Positions 61,149 to 64,000 of a stretch of 64,000 nt of DNA are shown here, in pieces. The notes under the pieces were generated by a model. That model saw only the letters and a program-made list of their open reading frames with translations. It did not search any database and was not told the origin of the DNA. The DNA lies in NCBI GenBank assembly GCA_001429255.1, contig LMJI01000001.1, positions 1,653,256 through 1,717,255 of the forward strand, written 5' to 3'. The DNA comes from Cellulomonas sp. Root930. GTDB lineage: Bacteria; Actinomycetota; Actinomycetes; Actinomycetales; Cellulomonadaceae. Numbering within the stretch: position 1 is the stretch's first letter; every line of letters starts with the position of its first letter. Both the position numbers and the translations under genes were made by a program.

Positions 61149-62114
61149 TTGACCACCAGCATCGCGCTCGTCGACTGGGACGACCCCGACGCGCTCCGGC
61201 TGCGCACCGCACAGCAGGCCGAGCTGCTCGCCCTGTACGGCGAGGAGGACATCGGCCACGAGATGACCGGGGAGAGCATCGTCGCGATGCTCCTGGTCCG
61301 CGTCGACGGTGAGGCGGTCGCGTGCGGCGCGATCAGTGAGCGCGGTGACGGGGTCGGCGAGCTGAAGCGCATGTTCGTCGACCCGGCCCACCGCGGGCGG
61401 GGGCTGTCGCGGTCGGTGCTGCGCGAGCTCGAGGCCGTCGCGCAGGAGCGGGGCTTCCACCGGCTCGTCCTGGAGACCGGGGTGCTCCAGGCGTCGGCGA
61501 TCGGGCTGTACCTGAGCGAGGGCTACCGCTCGATCCCGAACTTCGGCGAGTACGCGGAGGAGTCCGAGTCGCGCTGCTTCGCCAAGGACCTCGGGCCGAC
61601 ACCACCCCGGGAGCCGCGCACCGGCGAGCGCCCGACGGTCACCCTCACCCACGCCGAGTGGACCGACCCCGTCGCGACCGCGCTGCGGCTCGCGATGTGG
61701 CGCGACATCGAGGTCCGCTACCCGGAGATCCCCGCGAGCGTGCCGGGCGGCTTCGAGGTCGACGACCCGCAGCAGGGCGTCGGCGCGCTGTCCACGGTGA
61801 TCGCCTGGCTCGACGGTCGCCCTGTCGGCTGCGCGACCTTGCGCGCGGCCCGGGAGGGCTACCCGGCCGGCTCGGGGGAGCTCAAGAAGGTCTGGGTCGA
61901 CGACGACGCTCGCGGGGCCGGTGCCGCCCGCGCGCTGCTCACGGCCATCGAGGACGACGCCCGCACGCACGGCCTGACCAGCGTCGTGCTCCAGACCGGC
62001 ATCCGCCAGCCCGAGGCCGTCACGCTCTACCTGTCCGCCGGCTACCGCCCGGTCGTCCCCTTCTTCCCGTACGACGGCGACTTCTTGTCGCTCTGGATGG
62101 CCAAGGACGTCTGA
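61149..62114 (+). CDS. Tandem-GNAT protein (two acetyltransferase domains)
   Basis: A 321-residue protein of two complete GNAT domains: domain 1 about 1-160 with LKRMFVDPAHRGRGLSRSVLRELE and LYLSEGYRSIPNF, domain 2 about 165-321 with LKKVWVDDDARGAGAARALLTAIE and LYLSAGYRPVVPF, each having the acetyl-CoA R-G-x-G/A loop (quoted in parts). They are similar to each other, so the gene probably arose by duplication. The start is a TTG 3 bp after purQ without Shine-Dalgarno, hence some uncertainty. It would be expressed from the pur promoter. Substrate unknown; its 3' end overlaps the convergent TfoX-like gene by 73 bp. Confidence 0.82.
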   Translation: MTTSIALVDWDDPDALRLRTAQQAELLALYGEEDIGHEMTGESIVAMLLVRVDGEAVACGAISERGDGVGELKRMFVDPAHRGRGLSRSVLRELEAVAQERGFHRLVLETGVLQASAIGLYLSEGYRSIPNFGEYAEESESRCFAKDLGPTPPREPRTGERPTVTLTHAEWTDPVATALRLAMWRDIEVRYPEIPASVPGGFEVDDPQQGVGALSTVIAWLDGRPVGCATLRAAREGYPAGSGELKKVWVDDDARGAGAARALLTAIEDDARTHGLTSVVLQTGIRQPEAVTLYLSAGYRPVVPFFPYDGDFLSLWMAKDV

Positions 62115-62422
62115 GCGCGCACCCGTGCGATCTCGGCGAACCGCATCCACTCGTCCTCCGCCGAGGCCGGCAGCGCCACCCAGTCGTAGAACAGCCGCCC
62201 GCTGTCGCCCGGGGACCACACGGTCGCACCGGGCAGTGCCAGTGCTTCCGCATGCTCCGGACTGTCGCGCCCGAGCTTCACCGCGAGCCGGTCGTCGCCG
62301 ATGTGCGCGGCGAACATGGTCGACCCGACCTTGAGGATGGGGCGGCCCATCATCTGCGCGCGGGTGGCGCCGCGGGCCACCAGGTCGTCGGCGATCGCCT
62401 CGTAGTCGGACTCCTCCGTCAT
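62042..62422 (-). CDS. TfoX N-terminal domain-like / YjbR-like small protein
   Basis: A 126-residue soluble protein with the TfoX-N/YjbR fold pattern: MMGRPILKVGSTMFAAHIGDDRLAVKLG, WSPGDSGRLFYDWVALP (in parts). Function of this actinobacterial group is unknown; competence regulation as in Haemophilus cannot be inferred. The ATG at 62422 has CATGCT 6 nt upstream. The last 20 or so residues (QSDKKSPSYGKKGTTGR) are the antisense of the tandem-GNAT 3' end, so the reading frame may have run on beyond its ancestral stop. Confidence 0.75.
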   Translation of the reverse strand: MTEESDYEAIADDLVARGATRAQMMGRPILKVGSTMFAAHIGDDRLAVKLGRDSPEHAEALALPGATVWSPGDSGRLFYDWVALPASAEDEWMRFAEIARVRAQTSLAIQSDKKSPSYGKKGTTGR

Positions 62423-62515
62423 CCCCCGAGCATGCAGCATCCCTCCGACATGCCTACGGTGGCCGGGCCGCCGCGGTCAGCAGCCCCGCGAGCGCGCGTA
62501 GGGCGAGGAGGACCG

Positions 62516-62998
62516 ATGACGCAGGACGACGAGCGGGCCACGGTGGCCGCACTGATCAAGGACGCGAAGATCGCGATGCTCACCACGGTCGCCGCCGACG
62601 GCTCGCTGGTGAGCCGTCCGATGGGCGTGCAGGACGTCGACTTCGACGGCGACCTCTGGTTCTTCGCCGACGCCGACAGCCACAAGGTGCACGAGATCGA
62701 GGCGGGCAGCCCGGCGAACGCGGCGTTCGCGGACGCGACCGCGTGGGTCTCGTTCTCCGGTCCCGCCGAGGTGGTCCGCGACGTCGCCAAGAACCGGGAG
62801 CTGTGGGGCGCGACGGCGGAGGCGTGGTTCCCCGACGGACCCGAGACCCCCGGCCTGGTCCTCGTCGTGGTGCACGGGGAGACCGCCGAGTACTGGCACG
62901 CCAAGGGTGGCCGGCTGACCACCGCGTTCAGCCTGGTCAAGGCCAAGCTGACCGGCGAGCGCTACGACGGCGGCGAGAACGAGACGGTCCGGCTCTGA
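62516..62998 (+). CDS. Pyridoxamine 5'-phosphate oxidase family protein (general stress protein 26-like)
   Basis: A split-barrel flavin-binding protein of 160 residues: MLTTVAADGSLVSRPM, GDLWFFADADSHKVHEI, WVSFSGPAEVV and the C-terminal AEYWHAKGGRL are the features of the GSP26/PNPOx-like subgroup that binds FMN or F420 and is stress-induced. ATG 62516 has GAGGAGG about 7 nt upstream. It stands alone between differently oriented genes. Reductase activity on small molecules is possible; substrate unknown. Confidence 0.9.
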   Translation: MTQDDERATVAALIKDAKIAMLTTVAADGSLVSRPMGVQDVDFDGDLWFFADADSHKVHEIEAGSPANAAFADATAWVSFSGPAEVVRDVAKNRELWGATAEAWFPDGPETPGLVLVVVHGETAEYWHAKGGRLTTAFSLVKAKLTGERYDGGENETVRL

Positions 62999-63002
62999 GC
63001 CG

Positions 63003-63611
63003 TCACATCGACGCGACGAGGTTGACCAGCAGCGCGATGATCACGGTGCCGAACAGGTAGCTGAGCAGCGCGTGGACCAGCGCGGTGCGGCGCATGGCCG
63101 ACGACCCGAGGTCCGTGTCGGAGATCGCGAAGCTCATCCCGACGGTCACGGCGACGTACGCGAAGTCGGTGTACCGCGGCGGCTCGGTCATGTGGAAGTC
63201 GATCCCGCGGGCGCCGTCGGTGAGGTACATCCGCGCGTACCGCAGGGCGAAGACCGTGTGGATGGCCGCCCACGACGCGAGCACGCTGGCCAGCACGGCG
63301 ACGGTCGGCAGCAGCTGGCCGATCTCCTTGTCGACGAGCACGAGCACGACCCCGACCAGGGTCACGAGCGCCGCGGCGACCACCACGACGTGCGCGCCGA
63401 ACCGGGTGGGCTCCTCCCGCGTCGCGTGCGACGCGGTGTCGTCGGGACTCATGGGACCGACGACGCCCCAGGTCCAGACGACGAACACCGCGGCGACTGT
63501 CGCCCACGCGGCGAGCACCGACGCGACCGACGTCCAGCCGATCACCGTGCCGACCACGAGGCCGGCGACCACCCCGACGAGCAGCCTGACCAGCGACGAC
63601 GACGCGCTCAT
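63003..63611 (-). CDS. DUF1345 family membrane protein
   Basis: An integral membrane protein of 202 residues with about five helices (LLVGVVAGLVVGTVIGWTSV, VLAAWATVAAVFVVWTWGVV, VVVVAAALVTLVGVVLVLVD, VLASVLASWAAIHTVFALRYA, LLSYLFGTVIIALLVNLVAS) and the DUF1345 signature YTDFAYVAVTVGMSFAISDTDL, ending with RRTALVHALLSYLFG. The family function is unknown. CACACT precedes the ATG at 6 nt. Single gene, convergent with the PNPOx-like gene. Confidence 0.92.
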   Translation of the reverse strand: MSASSSLVRLLVGVVAGLVVGTVIGWTSVASVLAAWATVAAVFVVWTWGVVGPMSPDDTASHATREEPTRFGAHVVVVAAALVTLVGVVLVLVDKEIGQLLPTVAVLASVLASWAAIHTVFALRYARMYLTDGARGIDFHMTEPPRYTDFAYVAVTVGMSFAISDTDLGSSAMRRTALVHALLSYLFGTVIIALLVNLVASM

Positions 63612-63631
63612 GCCGTCAGTGTGGCGCAGCG

Positions 63632-64000
63632 TCAGTCGTCGAGCGTGCCCAGCGCCTGGGTGAGGTCGTCGATCAGGTCGGCGGGGTCCTCGAGGCCCAC
63701 GGAGAGCCGGACGGTCGACTCGGCGATCCCCACCGCGGCACGCCCCTCGGGTCCGAGCTTGCGGTGCGTCGTCGTCGCGGGGTGCGTGACCATCGACTTG
63801 GCGTCGCCGAGGTTGTTCGAGATGTCCACGATCCGCAGCGCGTCGAGCACGCCGAACGTGACCTTCTTGGTGACGTCCGGCGTCGACCCGTCGGGCACCG
63901 CGAGGTTGAACGTCACGACGGTCCCGCCGCCCGACTGCTGCGCGAGGGCGAGCTCGTGCTGCGGGTGCGACGGCAGGTACGGGTAGCGGACCACCGAGAC
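63632..64000 (-). CDS. Cys/Met metabolism PLP-dependent sulfhydrylase, 3' part (window edge)
   Basis: The last 122 residues of a gamma-synthase/sulfhydrylase of the MetY/MetZ type; the start and the PLP lysine lie beyond the right edge. The visible part has the family C-terminal domain: DISNNLGDAKSMVTHPATTTHRKL, then VRLSVGLEDPADLIDDLTQAL (in parts), typical of O-acyl-homoserine sulfhydrylases that make homocysteine or methionine precursors. Gene symbol not given because MetY, MetZ and MetB cannot be separated on this part alone. Confidence 0.88.
   Translation of the reverse strand, partial: VSVVRYPYLPSHPQHELALAQQSGGGTVVTFNLAVPDGSTPDVTKKVTFGVLDALRIVDISNNLGDAKSMVTHPATTTHRKLGPEGRAAVGIAESTVRLSVGLEDPADLIDDLTQALGTLDD

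Overview
The window is a gene-dense, very GC-rich stretch (third positions almost all G or C, many GTG starts) without tRNA, rRNA, phage, insertion sequence or CRISPR. Several things point to a soil or plant-litter actinobacterium of the Cellulomonas type: the DUF3151-purA pair close to a class II aldolase, a DtxR/IdeR-type iron box, GTP-dependent PEP carboxykinase, many apparently leaderless promoters, and secreted or imported polysaccharide degradation (GH64 with a CBM13 domain, GH51). The genus is an inference from content only.

Layout. 1-11.6 kb is a hexuronate catabolic island: an oxidoreductase/isomerase pair, a mannitol-dehydrogenase-family uronate reductase, uronate isomerase (uxaC), KDPG aldolase (eda), KDG kinase (kdgK), altronate dehydratase (uxaA) and two LacI regulators. 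Six similar 14-bp pseudo-palindromes with a central CG sit at its promoters. 11.6-15.4 kb holds a small acidic protein, a GntR regulator with an amidohydrolase, and a gamma-glutamyltransferase. A truncated multicopper oxidase follows, then a secreted GH64 beta-1,3-glucanase whose promoter carries a perfect 16-bp palindrome. 17.6-30.3 kb is mixed housekeeping: trmL, an aldo/keto reductase, a third LacI regulator, an enoyl/quinone reductase, an aminoglycoside-kinase-like protein with a deaminase, recQ, an SDR, pyrE, lemA, a HAD phosphatase and a DedA protein. 30.4-35.2 kb is an ABC sugar importer operon ending in a GH51 arabinofuranosidase.

35.3-49.2 kb is core metabolism (a SpoU methyltransferase, fba, purA, pckG, purD, purC) interrupted by a partner-switching signalling cassette (STAS, then PAS-GAF-PP2C-HATPase, then STAS) and by an ArsR/MFS divergent pair with an unusual three-repeat operator region. 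49.2-53.2 kb is an iron-siderophore ABC importer behind an iron box. 53.2-60.1 kb is accessory. A NUC1 endonuclease and an amidohydrolase face apart with zero bases between their start codons. An alcohol dehydrogenase, an EamA exporter and a PadR regulator follow, the last with two paralogous membrane proteins, the second of which is frameshifted. 60.2-64 kb has purS-purQ (no purL after it), a tandem-GNAT protein, small accessory proteins and the 3' part of a Met/Cys-metabolism PLP enzyme cut by the window edge.

The genes cooperate mainly as carbon-scavenging circuits: extracellular or imported hemicellulose, pectin and beta-glucan fragments feed GH51, GH64 and the hexuronate pathway, controlled by LacI-type repressors. 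No wholly new multi-gene system is evident. The most unusual structures are the interlocked divergent start site at 53995/53996, the operator set of the uronate island (one site inside uxaC), the one-polypeptide partner-switch protein, the hairpin-containing tandem repeat at 2.4-2.5 kb and the frameshifted PadR-cassette paralog.
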